A stretch of 44,082 nt of DNA from Clostridium sp. GTDB lineage: Bacteria > Bacillota_A > Clostridia > Lachnospirales > Lachnospiraceae. This document shows positions 27,560-36,314 of the stretch, piece by piece. The translations under genes and the position numbers were made by a program. A model generated the notes under the pieces. The model was given only the letters and a program-made list of their open reading frames with translations, was not told the DNA's origin and did no database searches. The DNA is taken from NCBI GenBank assembly GCA_023666975.1, contig JAMPAW010000014.1, positions 1 through 44,082 of the forward strand. The letters are read 5' to 3'. Within the stretch, counting starts at the first letter, position 1. Each line of letters starts with the position of its first letter.

Positions 27560-29239
27560 ATGAAACAGTTAACAGGTTCAGAAATCATAATTGAGTGTTT
27601 AAAAGAACAGGGTGTTGATACTGTGTTTGGTTATCCGGGTGGAACCATCCTGAATGTGTATGATGCTCTTTACAAGCATCAGGATGAGATTACGCACATA
27701 TTGACTTCCCATGAACAGGGAGCGTCCCATGCGGCAGACGGATATGCAAGAGCCACCGGTAAGGTCGGCGTTTGTATGGCTACATCGGGTCCGGGTGCAA
27801 CGAATCTTGTCACGGGTATTGCGACGGCATATATGGATTCGATTCCGCTGGTTGCCATTACGGCAAACGTAGGTGTTTCCCTGCTGGGTAAGGATTCCTT
27901 TCAGGAAATTGACATTGCAGGCGTGGTTATGCCGATTACCAAACATAGTTTTATTGTGAAAAATGTACATGAACTGGCAGATACTATCCGCAGGGCATTT
28001 AAGATTGCGAAGACCGGCCGGCCGGGTCCGGTATTAGTGGATATCACGAAGGATGTGACCGCTAATCTTGCAGACTATCAGTACAAAAAACCGGAGGAGA
28101 TTGCTCCGGTTACCCGGACAATCAAAGAGTCCGATATAGAGGAAGCAGTGAAACTGATCAAGAAGGCGAAGAAACCGTTTATTATGGTGGGCGGCGGTGT
28201 TGTCGCTGCCAATGCCAGCGAAGAGTTCAGAACCTTTGCCAGACTGGTAGACGCACCGGTTTGTGACACGTTGATGGGAAAAGGTGCATTTGACGGAAAT
28301 GACCCGCATTACACCGGAATGGTGGGAATGCACGGAACAAAGGTTTCCAACTTTGGAGTGACGGCTTCTGACCTGCTGATTGTTGTGGGCGGACGTTTTT
28401 CCGACCGTGTTATCGGTAATGCCAAGAAGTTTGCCAATAATGCCAAGATACTTCAAATTGATGTGGACGCAGCGGAAATTAATAAAAATATTGTGGTAGA
28501 TGCCAGTATTATCGGCGATGCAAAAGAGATTCTTTCCCGGTTGAATAAAGAAATCGAGCAGAAGGATAACCAGGCGTGGCTTAAGGAGATTGACGCTTTG
28601 AAGGAGAAATATCCGGACACTTATCCGACTGATATTCTGACCGGACCTACGGCCATTTCCAAGATTTATGAGCTGACAAAAGGGGATGCCGTTATTACGA
28701 CAGATGTCGGGCAGCACCAGATGTGGGCAGCGCAGATGTATAAATACAAAGAACCGAGACAGCTGCTTACCTCAGGTGGACTTGGCACAATGGGGTACGG
28801 GCTTGGTGCATGTATCGGTGCAAAGGTCGGCAGACCGGATAAGGTAGTGGTAAATATTGCCGGTGACGGCTGTTTCCGCATGAATATGAATGAAATTGCG
28901 ACGGCAGCCCGTTATAACATACCGATCATTCAGGTGGTGATTAATAATCATGTGCTGGGTATGGTACGGCAATGGCAGACATTGTTTTATGAGAAGCGCT
29001 ATTCCAATACGGTATTAAATGATGCGGTAGATTTTGTCAAGGTAGCCGAGGGTATGGGTGCTTTGGGGTATAAGGCAGCCACCCTTTCCGAATTTGAGGA
29101 CGCATTTAAAAAGGCATTGGAAGCAGGCAGGCCGTGTGTAATTGATGTACAGATTGGCGAGGACGACAAGGTATGGCCGATGGTAGCAGCTGGACAGCCG
29201 ATTTCCACATGCTTCTCCGAAGAAGATTTGGAAAAATAG
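27560..29239 (+). CDS. ilvB: Acetolactate synthase, large catalytic subunit
   Basis: The 559-residue thiamine diphosphate enzyme condenses pyruvate to acetolactate, or pyruvate plus 2-ketobutyrate to acetohydroxybutyrate. GYPGGTILNVYDAL, the catalytic Glu in SHEQGASHAADGYAR, FAD-domain features (GMHGTKVSNFGV) and the ThDP/Mg motif GDGCFRMNMNEIATA...NNHVLG are all present. The C-terminal extension (VWPMVAAGQPISTCF) marks the anabolic type. No ilvN regulatory subunit lies next to it; the following gene is serC. An AAGGAGA site precedes ATG 27560. Confidence 0.95.
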   Translation: MKQLTGSEIIIECLKEQGVDTVFGYPGGTILNVYDALYKHQDEITHILTSHEQGASHAADGYARATGKVGVCMATSGPGATNLVTGIATAYMDSIPLVAITANVGVSLLGKDSFQEIDIAGVVMPITKHSFIVKNVHELADTIRRAFKIAKTGRPGPVLVDITKDVTANLADYQYKKPEEIAPVTRTIKESDIEEAVKLIKKAKKPFIMVGGGVVAANASEEFRTFARLVDAPVCDTLMGKGAFDGNDPHYTGMVGMHGTKVSNFGVTASDLLIVVGGRFSDRVIGNAKKFANNAKILQIDVDAAEINKNIVVDASIIGDAKEILSRLNKEIEQKDNQAWLKEIDALKEKYPDTYPTDILTGPTAISKIYELTKGDAVITTDVGQHQMWAAQMYKYKEPRQLLTSGGLGTMGYGLGACIGAKVGRPDKVVVNIAGDGCFRMNMNEIATAARYNIPIIQVVINNHVLGMVRQWQTLFYEKRYSNTVLNDAVDFVKVAEGMGALGYKAATLSEFEDAFKKALEAGRPCVIDVQIGEDDKVWPMVAAGQPISTCFSEEDLEK

Positions 29240-29304
29240 ATGTCCGGAAGGAAAAAAGAAGTTTAAACAGGCACAATATGTAGAAATATTTAGGAGGATA
29301 TAAA

Positions 29305-30387
29305 ATGGAAAGAGTATATAATTTCTCGGCGGGACCGTCAGTACTGCCGGAGGTAGTGTTAAAACAGGCGGCAGAGGAAATGCTGAATTACAACGGTACG
29401 GGAATGAGCGTTATGGAGATGAGCCACCGCTCAAAGGCATTTGAAGAGATTATTCAGACGGCAGAAAAGGACTTGAGGGATTTGCTTAAAGTTCCGGATA
29501 ATTATAAGGTGTTGTTTTTACAGGGAGGGGCTTCCCAGCAGTTTGCGGCAATCCCAATGAACCTGATGAAAAACGGTGTTGCAGATTATATTATTACCGG
29601 ACAGTGGGCCAAGAAGGCTTACGAGGAGGCGAAGCGGTATGGCAATGCCAAGGCCGTTGCATCTTCGGCAGACAAAACCTTTTCCTACATACCGGACTGC
29701 AGCAATTTAGAGATTGACGATGACGCAGATTATGTATATATCTGCCATAATAACACCATTTATGGAACGGTCTATAAGCAGCTTCCCGATACAAAGGGGA
29801 AATTGCTGGTAGCGGATATGTCTTCCGATATTTTATCGCAGCCGGTTAATGTGGAGGATTATGGCCTTATTTTCTTCGGTGTGCAAAAGAATGTCGGACC
29901 GGCCGGTGTTGTGGTTGTGATTATCCGGGAGGACTTGATTACCGATGATGTCCTTGAGGGAACACCGACTATGTTGAAATATAAGACGCAGGCAGATGCA
30001 GATTCGCTTTACAATACGCCGCCGGCTTATGGCATATATATATGTGGTAAGGTATTTAAGTGGGTGAAGGAAATGGGTGGTCTTGAGGCCATGAAAGTGC
30101 ACAATGAAAAGAAAGCGGCAATACTCTATGACTTTTTGGATTCTTCCAAGCTGTTTAAGGGAACCGTCGTAAAAGAGGACCGCTCTTTGATGAATGTGCC
30201 TTTTGTGACCGGTGATGAGGAGCTGGACGCCAAGTTTGTCAAAGAGGCGACAGCGGCAGGCTTTGTCAACCTGAAAGGACATAGAAGTGTTGGCGGTATG
30301 CGGGCCTCCATTTACAATGCAATGCCGATTGAAGGCGTGGAAAAACTGGTTGAGTTTATGAGAGATTTTGAAGCAAAAAATTCATAA
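29305..30387 (+). CDS. serC: Phosphoserine aminotransferase
   Basis: The 360-residue PLP enzyme converts 3-phosphohydroxypyruvate to phosphoserine with glutamate. It has the family N-terminus YNFSAGPSVLPEVVL, FLQGGASQQFAAIPMNL, the NNTIYGT phosphate-binding region, and the PLP lysine in FGVQKNVGPAG (about residue 194). The C-terminal GHRSVGGMRASIYNAMP signature is intact. It starts 65 bases after ilvB with an AGGAGG site and is 17 bases before serA, so serC-serA are one unit. Confidence 0.96.
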   Translation: MERVYNFSAGPSVLPEVVLKQAAEEMLNYNGTGMSVMEMSHRSKAFEEIIQTAEKDLRDLLKVPDNYKVLFLQGGASQQFAAIPMNLMKNGVADYIITGQWAKKAYEEAKRYGNAKAVASSADKTFSYIPDCSNLEIDDDADYVYICHNNTIYGTVYKQLPDTKGKLLVADMSSDILSQPVNVEDYGLIFFGVQKNVGPAGVVVVIIREDLITDDVLEGTPTMLKYKTQADADSLYNTPPAYGIYICGKVFKWVKEMGGLEAMKVHNEKKAAILYDFLDSSKLFKGTVVKEDRSLMNVPFVTGDEELDAKFVKEATAAGFVNLKGHRSVGGMRASIYNAMPIEGVEKLVEFMRDFEAKNS

Positions 30388-30404
30388 GAGAAGAGGAAGG
30401 AATT

Positions 30405-31568
30405 ATGATGACAAAAGTAAATTGTTTAAATCCGATTGCCGCCTGCGGCTTGGATTTATTTTCAGATGATTATCAGATTGTGGACAGCTTAGAGGAGGCA
30501 GATGCGGTTTTGGTCCGCTCAGCGTCTATGCATGACCTTGAATTTCAGGACGGGCTGGCCGCCATTGCCAGAGCCGGTGCCGGGGTCAATAATATTCCGC
30601 TGGAGGAGTGTGCCAGAAAGGGAATCGTCGTCTTTAATACACCGGGAGCAAATGCGAATGGAGTAAAGGAGATTGTTGTGGCAGGTCTTTTACTGGCCTC
30701 ACGTGATTTGATAGGCGGTTATAACTGGGTTAAGGAGAATGCTTCCGATGCAGAGATTGCCAAGCTGGTGGAAAAGCAGAAAAAAAATTATGCCGGCAAT
30801 GAGATTCAGGGAAAGAAATTAGGCGTTATCGGCCTTGGCGCAATCGGTGCCAAGGTGGCCAATATTGCGTTCCGTCTGGGTATGCAGGTATACGGTTATG
30901 ACCCGTATGTGTCTGTGGACGCCGCATGGTCATTGTCCAGACATATCCGGCACATTACCAATGTGGAAGAAATATATAAAGAATGTGATTATATTACCAT
31001 TCATGTTCCTGCGCTTGACAGCACAAAGGGCATGCTGAACAAAGAGGCTTTTGCCATGATGAAGGATGGCGTGAAAATCCTTAATTTTGCAAGGGATATT
31101 CTGGTAAATGATGAAGACATGAAACAGGCACTTGCCTCCGGTAAAGTCAGCAGATATGTGACGGACTTCCCGAACCCGGCTATTGCAGGAGTGGAGAATG
31201 TGATCACACTGCCGCATTTAGGTGCGTCGACAGAGGAATCGGAGGATAACTGTGCAATGATGGCAGTAAAGCAGATTGCTGATTTTATGGAGAACGGCAA
31301 TATTAAAAATTCGGTCAATTATCCGGCCTGTGACGCAGGAATCTGTGAAACGGCAGCCAGAGTAGTTATCTGCCATAAAAATATTCCGGATATGCTTACC
31401 CGGTTTACCGGCGTATTTTCAAGAAAGTCGATTAACATTGCCAATATGGTCAGCAAATCAAAGGGTGACTGGGCATATACGATTCTGGATGTGGAATCTC
31501 CGGTAGACGAGTCGGCTAAGACAGAGCTTTCGGCAGTCGAAGGCGTGGTAAAGGTAAGAGTGATCTGA
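30405..31568 (+). CDS. serA: D-3-phosphoglycerate dehydrogenase with ACT domain
   Basis: The 387-residue protein catalyses the first step of serine synthesis. The NAD motif GVIGLGAIGAKVANIA (about 143-158) is followed by the adenine-ribose Asp in YGYDPY. Catalytic residues of the family are visible: Arg in NFARDIL and His in LPHLGASTEESE. The last 75 residues (PDMLTRFTGVFSRKSINIAN and on) form an ACT domain, expected to give feedback control by serine. It is shorter than the 525-residue forms that carry an intervening domain. An ATG at 30408 is equally possible. No serB is nearby. A terminator follows. Confidence 0.93.
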   Translation: MMTKVNCLNPIAACGLDLFSDDYQIVDSLEEADAVLVRSASMHDLEFQDGLAAIARAGAGVNNIPLEECARKGIVVFNTPGANANGVKEIVVAGLLLASRDLIGGYNWVKENASDAEIAKLVEKQKKNYAGNEIQGKKLGVIGLGAIGAKVANIAFRLGMQVYGYDPYVSVDAAWSLSRHIRHITNVEEIYKECDYITIHVPALDSTKGMLNKEAFAMMKDGVKILNFARDILVNDEDMKQALASGKVSRYVTDFPNPAIAGVENVITLPHLGASTEESEDNCAMMAVKQIADFMENGNIKNSVNYPACDAGICETAARVVICHKNIPDMLTRFTGVFSRKSINIANMVSKSKGDWAYTILDVESPVDESAKTELSAVEGVVKVRVI

Positions 31569-31588
31569 TTGAAGCGTGATATATACAC

Positions 31589-31628
31589 AAAAGCCATGTT
31601 ATACCTGATTGTATAATATGGCTTTTTT
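31589..31628 (+). terminator. Rho-independent terminator after serA
   Basis: Arms AAAAGCCATGTTATAC and GTATAATATGGCTTTT pair over 16 positions with one G-U, close a 6-base loop and end in a T run. It ends the leu/ilv/ser block. Confidence 0.93.
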
Positions 31629-31690
31629 ACATCAATTTTTCATACTTTTTGACTAAAATAAATTGCACAAATTATACTTAAGGAGACGGA

Positions 31691-32368
31691 ATGATGGCGG
31701 TGAGTATTTTGATTGCAGATGATGATGAATTGTTAAGGAATTTGCTGAAAGAGGTATTGGAGGAGGAGGGGTTCAACGTCTATGCAGCGGCAGACGGAGA
31801 AGAGGCCTTGGATATATTTTGGGATTGTCCGGAGATATCGCTGGTGATTTTGGACATCATGATGCCGAAGCTTGATGGAATGCAGGTGTTAGAAGAGATA
31901 AGGGAACGGGCGGAGGTGCCGGTAATCATGCTTACCGCTCTTGGTGATTCAGCCAGTGAGCTGTCCAGCCTGCAAAATGGTGCCAGTGATTTTATCAGTA
32001 AGCCTTTTCACTATGAGATATTGGTGGAGCGGGTCAAAAATCTGTTAAGGCTGATGAAGGTACAGGGGTTGGACAATATTCAGATTGGCATTTTGGAGCT
32101 TGACCCGACCGGGCATAAGGTGTTTGTCCGCAATAAAGAGGTTACGTTGAATAACAAAGAATTTCAACTGCTGGAATTGCTGGTACTCAACCAGAATATT
32201 GTTCTTTCAAGGGAAAAAATATTAGACCGTATATGGGGTTATGACTATGAGGGAGATATACGGACCATTGACACACATGTGAAAATGCTGCGGGCGAATC
32301 TCGGACCGGCAGGCAGCTATATTAAGACGATAAGAGGTGTCGGATATCTGTTTGAGGAGGCATTATGA
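31691..32368 (+). CDS. OmpR-family response regulator
   Basis: The 225-residue protein has a receiver domain with the acidic pocket DDD (10-12), phospho-acceptor Asp55 in VILDIMMPKLDG, Thr in MLTALGD and Lys in ISKPFHYE. A C-terminal winged-helix DNA-binding domain follows (about 125-222; NNKEFQLLELLVLN, RIWGYDYEGDIRTIDTHVKMLR). It would bind DNA as a dimer once phosphorylated by the adjacent kinase. ATG 31691 and the next ATG 31694 both fit the AAGGAG site. The 4-base overlap with the kinase gene shows coupled translation. The target genes are not evident. Confidence 0.94.
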   Translation: MMAVSILIADDDELLRNLLKEVLEEEGFNVYAAADGEEALDIFWDCPEISLVILDIMMPKLDGMQVLEEIRERAEVPVIMLTALGDSASELSSLQNGASDFISKPFHYEILVERVKNLLRLMKVQGLDNIQIGILELDPTGHKVFVRNKEVTLNNKEFQLLELLVLNQNIVLSREKILDRIWGYDYEGDIRTIDTHVKMLRANLGPAGSYIKTIRGVGYLFEEAL

Positions 32369-33783
32369 AGAAATCGAAATCACTGGGAAAAACATTGTGC
32401 TTTGTGGGAGTAGCGCTGATTGCATTTTTTGTTGTATTTAATCTTTTATTGACTTATTTTTTCCTGATTCCGTTTTCTACCTATTTCAGCATGCAGCAAA
32501 TGAAGGAGATAGCGAAGACAATCTCTGGCCGGGACGACTATACTGAAAATAGTTTTTTACAGTATATTGAAGAGATGAATGATAACCTGAATACACGGAT
32601 TACGATAGTGGACAGGGAAAAGAATATTATTAATACGACAAGGACCGGTTATTATCCAGAGGGAAAATTAGGATCCAAAACTGGCAGTTATTTTGATGAC
32701 AGCCTGGAGACGCTGGATTCGGGAAAAGCGGTTTCATGGACAAAAACCATTGGGGATACAAGTAAGATAGAAGTGCGTGTTATGCAAAAGGTAGCCGATA
32801 ACCGCTATGCATTTCTGACCCGTTCATACCGAAGCCTGCAAAACGCAATGAAATCTGCACTGATCCTTGAACTGCTTGTCGGTATTTTTCTGATTCTGGT
32901 CAGTATAGTGGTTGTCTTTTTTGTCAGCCGGAAGCTGGTAATGCCGATACGGAAGATGACGGCGGTGGCAGAGCACATATCCAATATGGAGTTTGATGCC
33001 AAGGTCGAGGTGACAACCATGGATGAACTGGGAATGCTGGGCGAATCGATTAACCGCATGTCAGAGCATCTGGAAAACAATCTTTATGTGCTGCAAAACG
33101 ACATTGAAAAGAGAAAGCGTCTGGTGCGGAATCTGTCCCATGAGATTAAATCGCCTGTGGCAGTGATTATGGGGTATGCAGACCGCTTAAAGGCAGTTCT
33201 CGCCAAAAATCCGGAGAAGGCGGTAAATTACTGCGGCGTGATATCGGACGAGTGCGGACGGATTAATGTGCTGGTGACGGAGATGCTGGATTTGTCAAAG
33301 TTCGAGCAGCAGATAGAGGTGTTGAACAAGGAAGAGATTAAGGCAGATTCTTTCTTTGACCGTGTGCGTACACACTTTGAAAATGAGATGCTGGATCGGG
33401 AGTTTACCTATCAGGAAAATTATGACAGCAAAGATGTCTTTTCGGGGGATTATCTTTTGCTGGAAAGGGCAGTGGACAATCTGCTGCGCAATGCAGCCGG
33501 TCATAGTGCAGACAAAAATCCGGTTATCCGGGTAACCGGCAGCTGGAATGAAGACTATTATGAGATACACGTGTATAATTCGGGCAGCCATATCGCCGAG
33601 GAGGACCGGGAGGACATCTGGGACGCTTTTACCAAGGTGGATAAAGTGAGGAGCAGGGGACAGCAGGGCTCAGGAGTCGGGCTGGCGATCGTGCGGGAAA
33701 TTGTAAATGCCCACGAGGGTTATTACAGCGTATGTAACAGCGAAAATGGTGTGGAATTTGCCATTGCCATTAAAGGGAGATAA
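32365..33783 (+). CDS. Sensor histidine kinase partner of the OmpR-type regulator
   Basis: The 472-residue membrane kinase has TM1 at about residues 11-34, an extracellular sensor of about 130 residues, TM2 at about 165-188, and HAMP to about 245. HisKA carries phospho-accepting His259 in NLSHEIKSPVAVI, and the HATPase_c domain has the N box ERAVDNLLRNAAGHSA and G boxes around GQQGSGVGLAIVREIV. The sensor part matches no family I can name, so the signal is unknown. It overlaps the regulator gene by 4 bases and lies about 100 bases upstream of asd, which has its own promoter. Confidence 0.93.
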   Translation: MKKSKSLGKTLCFVGVALIAFFVVFNLLLTYFFLIPFSTYFSMQQMKEIAKTISGRDDYTENSFLQYIEEMNDNLNTRITIVDREKNIINTTRTGYYPEGKLGSKTGSYFDDSLETLDSGKAVSWTKTIGDTSKIEVRVMQKVADNRYAFLTRSYRSLQNAMKSALILELLVGIFLILVSIVVVFFVSRKLVMPIRKMTAVAEHISNMEFDAKVEVTTMDELGMLGESINRMSEHLENNLYVLQNDIEKRKRLVRNLSHEIKSPVAVIMGYADRLKAVLAKNPEKAVNYCGVISDECGRINVLVTEMLDLSKFEQQIEVLNKEEIKADSFFDRVRTHFENEMLDREFTYQENYDSKDVFSGDYLLLERAVDNLLRNAAGHSADKNPVIRVTGSWNEDYYEIHVYNSGSHIAEEDREDIWDAFTKVDKVRSRGQQGSGVGLAIVREIVNAHEGYYSVCNSENGVEFAIAIKGR

Positions 33784-33809
33784 AAATCATCATCCGTGGG
33801 AGAAAAAAC

Positions 33810-33838
33810 TTGCTAAATGCTGCGGATTAGAGTATTAT
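33810..33838 (+). promoter_or_regulatory. Candidate sigma-A promoter of asd
   Basis: TTGCTA (33810-33815), 17 bases, TATTAT (33833-33838), about 43 bases before the asd start codon. It lies in the 98-base gap after the histidine kinase gene. Confidence 0.6.
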
Positions 33839-33881
33839 TATGGAGATTATACGATTATTCTGATAAAAGAGGTGTTTAGCA

Positions 33882-34976
33882 ATGAGTGAGAAATTAAAAG
33901 TAGGTATCCTTGGCGGTACCGGTATGGTGGGACAGCGGTTTATTGCATTATTGGAGAATCATCCATGGTTTGAGGTGACAACGATTGCCGCAAGTCCGAG
34001 AAGTGCGGGCAAGACTTATGAGGAAGCAGTAGGCGGCAGATGGAAGATGGATACACCGATGCCGGAAGCGGTTAAGAATATTGTTGTCCACAATGTAAAC
34101 GAGGTGGAGAAAGTAGCTGAGACCGTGGATTTTGTGTTTAGCGCAGTGGATATGACCAAAGATGAGATTAAGGCAATCGAGGAGGCATATGCCAAGACTG
34201 AGACACCGGTTGTCTCCAATAACTCTGCGCATCGATGGACACCGGATGTGCCGATGGTGGTACCGGAGATTAATCCGGAGCATATGAAGGTGATTGATTT
34301 TCAGAAGAAAAGGCTTGGCACTACCCGTGGATTTATTGCGGTAAAGCCGAACTGTTCCATTCAAAGCTATGCGCCTGTGCTGACAGCGTGGAAGGAATTT
34401 GAACCGTATGAGGTTGTTGCCACCACGTATCAGGCAATTTCCGGTGCCGGGAAAACCTTTAAGGACTGGCCGGAGATGGAGGGGAATATTATCCCGTTTA
34501 TCGGCGGTGAGGAGGAGAAATCGGAAAAAGAGCCTTTGAGAATATGGGGACATATTGATGAGGAGAAGGGGGAAATTGTACCTGCAAATTCTCCTGTGAT
34601 TACCTGCCAGTGTATCCGGGTTCCCGTGTTAAACGGTCATACGGCAGCCGTGTTTGTGAAGTTTAAGGGCAGTCCGACCAAGGAGCAGTTAATCCAGAAG
34701 CTGACGGAGTATAAAGGCGTTCCGCAGGAGCTTGAACTGCCGAGTGCACCGAAGCAGTTTATCCAATATATGGAAGAGGATAACCGTCCGCAGGTGTCAT
34801 GCGATGTCGATTTTGAAAAGGGAATGGGGATTTCCGTGGGACGTCTTCGTGAGGACCACGTATATGACTGGAAGTTTGTCGGACTTTCCCATAATACCGT
34901 CAGAGGTGCAGCAGGCGGAGCAGTCCTGTGTGCGGAATTATTAAAGGCGCAGGGCTATATTGACAAGAAGCAGTGA
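33882..34976 (+). CDS. asd: Aspartate-semialdehyde dehydrogenase
   Basis: The 364-residue enzyme reduces aspartyl phosphate to aspartate semialdehyde for lysine/diaminopimelate, threonine and methionine synthesis. It has the NADP motif ILGGTGMVGQRF, the catalytic Cys in VKPNCSIQSY, and substrate-binding regions TTYQAISGAG and VLNGHTAAVFVKF. Length and motif spacing fit the archaeal/fungal-type Asd branch rather than the E. coli branch, as is common in Clostridia. An AGAGGTG site precedes ATG 33882. No other aspartate-pathway gene is adjacent. Confidence 0.95.
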   Translation: MSEKLKVGILGGTGMVGQRFIALLENHPWFEVTTIAASPRSAGKTYEEAVGGRWKMDTPMPEAVKNIVVHNVNEVEKVAETVDFVFSAVDMTKDEIKAIEEAYAKTETPVVSNNSAHRWTPDVPMVVPEINPEHMKVIDFQKKRLGTTRGFIAVKPNCSIQSYAPVLTAWKEFEPYEVVATTYQAISGAGKTFKDWPEMEGNIIPFIGGEEEKSEKEPLRIWGHIDEEKGEIVPANSPVITCQCIRVPVLNGHTAAVFVKFKGSPTKEQLIQKLTEYKGVPQELELPSAPKQFIQYMEEDNRPQVSCDVDFEKGMGISVGRLREDHVYDWKFVGLSHNTVRGAAGGAVLCAELLKAQGYIDKKQ

Positions 34977-35018
34977 TTCTGGTCAATAGATAAAACAGGT
35001 TATGACGAGGAGAAACGA

Positions 35019-35246
35019 ATGGAAAAGCGTAAAGGGAGAATAGCAGCAGCTATTATTATTACCGTGTTTTTTGTCATTTATTTTCTATTATATTTTATTT
35101 GTTTACTGGATGTGCTGCCAGGAATCGTGATGAAGCTGCTGTTCGGATTGATTCCTTTTGCTTTGGCGGCAGTAATGATATTTGTGTGTATACAAAGAAT
35201 TAATGAGATAAGGAGTGGTGAGGAAGATGATCTTAGTCAATACTGA
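35019..35246 (+). CDS. Small two-helix membrane protein
   Basis: The 75-residue protein has a Lys/Arg-rich N-terminus, two hydrophobic helices (about 9-31 and 36-58) and an acidic tail ending in SGEEDDLSQY. It is preceded by GAGGAG. The last 20 bases overlap the next gene, and that overlap carries the next gene's ribosome site, suggesting coupling. I recognise no family; a helper role for the YbjQ-like protein is inferred from overlap only. Confidence 0.65.
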   Translation: MEKRKGRIAAAIIITVFFVIYFLLYFICLLDVLPGIVMKLLFGLIPFALAAVMIFVCIQRINEIRSGEEDDLSQY

Positions 35247-35541
35247 TTATATCAGCGGTAAGGAGCTGGAAATGCTGGGTCTGGTAAAGGGAAGTACGAT
35301 TCAGACCAAAAATGTGGGACATGATATTACCCAGAGTTTTAAGACACTGGTAGGTGGTGAGCTTAAAGCCTATAATGACATGATGAATGATGCAAGGGCT
35401 TTGGCAACCAAGAGAATGCAGCAGGAGGCGCAGGCATTGGGCGCAGACGCAGTTGTCAATGTGCGCTATGCTACCTCTGCGATCATGGCGGGAGCTGCTG
35501 AGGTTATGGCTTACGGAACGGCAGTTAAATTTGTCGGATAA
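35227..35541 (+). CDS. YbjQ/UPF0145-family protein
   Basis: The 104-residue protein belongs to the YbjQ (UPF0145) family, small cytosolic beta/alpha proteins that form oligomers and have been called putative heavy-metal-binding. Family features are the start ILVNTDYISG, GELKAYNDMMNDARALATKRMQQEAQALGAD read across its helix, and the strand VVNVRYATS. The frame is open from GTG 35215, but ATG 35227 with AGGAG/GAGGA upstream gives the usual N-terminus. No cysteine pair is present, so metal binding is doubtful here. Confidence 0.85.
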   Translation: MILVNTDYISGKELEMLGLVKGSTIQTKNVGHDITQSFKTLVGGELKAYNDMMNDARALATKRMQQEAQALGADAVVNVRYATSAIMAGAAEVMAYGTAVKFVG

Positions 35542-35551
35542 CCATGAATAT

Positions 35552-35583
35552 AAGGCTGTCATACGAATGTGTGGCAGCCTTTG
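35552..35583 (+). terminator. Hairpin after the YbjQ-like gene
   Basis: A stem of about 13 pairs with G-U pairs (arms AAGGCTGTCATAC and GTGTGGCAGCCTT) closes a 4-base loop and is followed by a short T-containing tail (TTGAATTATTT). It is a probable, rather weak, terminator before the CobK-like gene. Confidence 0.6.
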
Positions 35584-35616
35584 AATTATTTCAATATCAG
35601 GATGGAGGTAGTCAAA

Positions 35617-36285
35617 ATGGAAAATCAGGACGACAATGAGGAAGAGAACAAGAACAGCCAAAAACATGAGATGATTGTTCAGACAAACGGAGAACTGGCC
35701 ATTCCGAGAACCGGATTGGCGGTGAAAGGAGAGCTGTCGGTAAAGGGAGAGCTGGCCGTGAAAGGGGAACTGGCGGCGATTAATGAGCTTGCCAACAGAG
35801 GAGAACTGCTGATAAAGGGTGAATTGGAAAAAAACAATAGCAGTGAGCGGATTATCATTGTGGAGAGCATTAAGGCTGCGGTAGAATATCTGAAGGAAAC
35901 TGAGGGGAATATTCTGACGGCAACCGGTGCACTGGAGCTATATGAATATACGGAGCTTCCGGACTATGAAGAGAGAGTGTATTCGAGGGTGCTCTCTAAC
36001 GGAAGAATCGTAAAGGCCTGCGAGAGCCTGGGAATCTGCAAACGGCATTTAATCGGGATGACCGGACCGTTTTCCAAGTTGATGAATTATGCCATGCTTA
36101 AGGACTACCATATACGTTATTTTGTGACCAAGGATTTTGGTATTTCCAACGGTTTTCTGGAAAAAATGGAAGCTGCGCTCGAACTGGGCGTGACATTGAT
36201 TGTTGTTGCTGCCAAGTATCATGATGAGTGGGACCGGGAAGAAGAAGTCATAAAATGCCTTAAAGGAAGAAGTTCTGTGGAATAA
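35617..36285 (+). CDS. Half-length CobK/CbiJ-like protein with hexapeptide repeats
   Basis: The 222-residue protein has a charged N-terminus (1-20), a six-residue repeat ending in GEL (about 25-70), and from about residue 75 a region matching the C-terminal domain of precorrin-6A reductase (CobK/CbiJ). The matching parts are the TATGALELYEY strand, the MTGPFSKLMNYAMLKDYHI helix (GPF at 150-152), and VTKDFGISNG (170-179) with the following EAALELGV helix. The N-terminal NADPH-binding half of CobK (GGTGEG-type loop) is missing, and full-length CobK is about 250 residues. A working reductase is therefore unlikely, and no cobalamin gene is nearby. ATG 35617 has GGAGG at 35602-35606; an earlier in-frame ATG (35569) lies in the hairpin. 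It is probably in an operon with the TPR-DUF4037 and DUF4125 genes. The function is unknown. Confidence 0.72.
   Translation: MENQDDNEEENKNSQKHEMIVQTNGELAIPRTGLAVKGELSVKGELAVKGELAAINELANRGELLIKGELEKNNSSERIIIVESIKAAVEYLKETEGNILTATGALELYEYTELPDYEERVYSRVLSNGRIVKACESLGICKRHLIGMTGPFSKLMNYAMLKDYHIRYFVTKDFGISNGFLEKMEAALELGVTLIVVAAKYHDEWDREEEVIKCLKGRSSVE
35719..35826 (+). repeat. Six 18-base tandem repeats coding for GEL hexapeptides
   Basis: Six in-frame 18-base units encode AVKGEL, SVKGEL, AVKGEL, AAINEL, ANRGEL and LIKGEL. The first three are nearly identical in DNA and the last three have diverged. A further GEL and a degenerate unit precede them. The repeat is inside the CobK-like gene. Confidence 0.85.
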
Positions 36286-36314
36286 AGGGATTTGATTAGG
36301 CGGGAGGAATGACG

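Noticed and set aside
31649..31678. TTGACT-17/18-TTATAC/TATACT considered as promoter of the response regulator gene
   Set aside because: The predicted transcript start (about 31685) falls in the ribosome site, so the mRNA could not be translated normally; it may drive something else or be chance.
34960..34992. TTGACA at the end of asd considered as a promoter for the small membrane gene
   Set aside because: No -10 box at 16-18 bases; the nearest TAGATA is 21 away.
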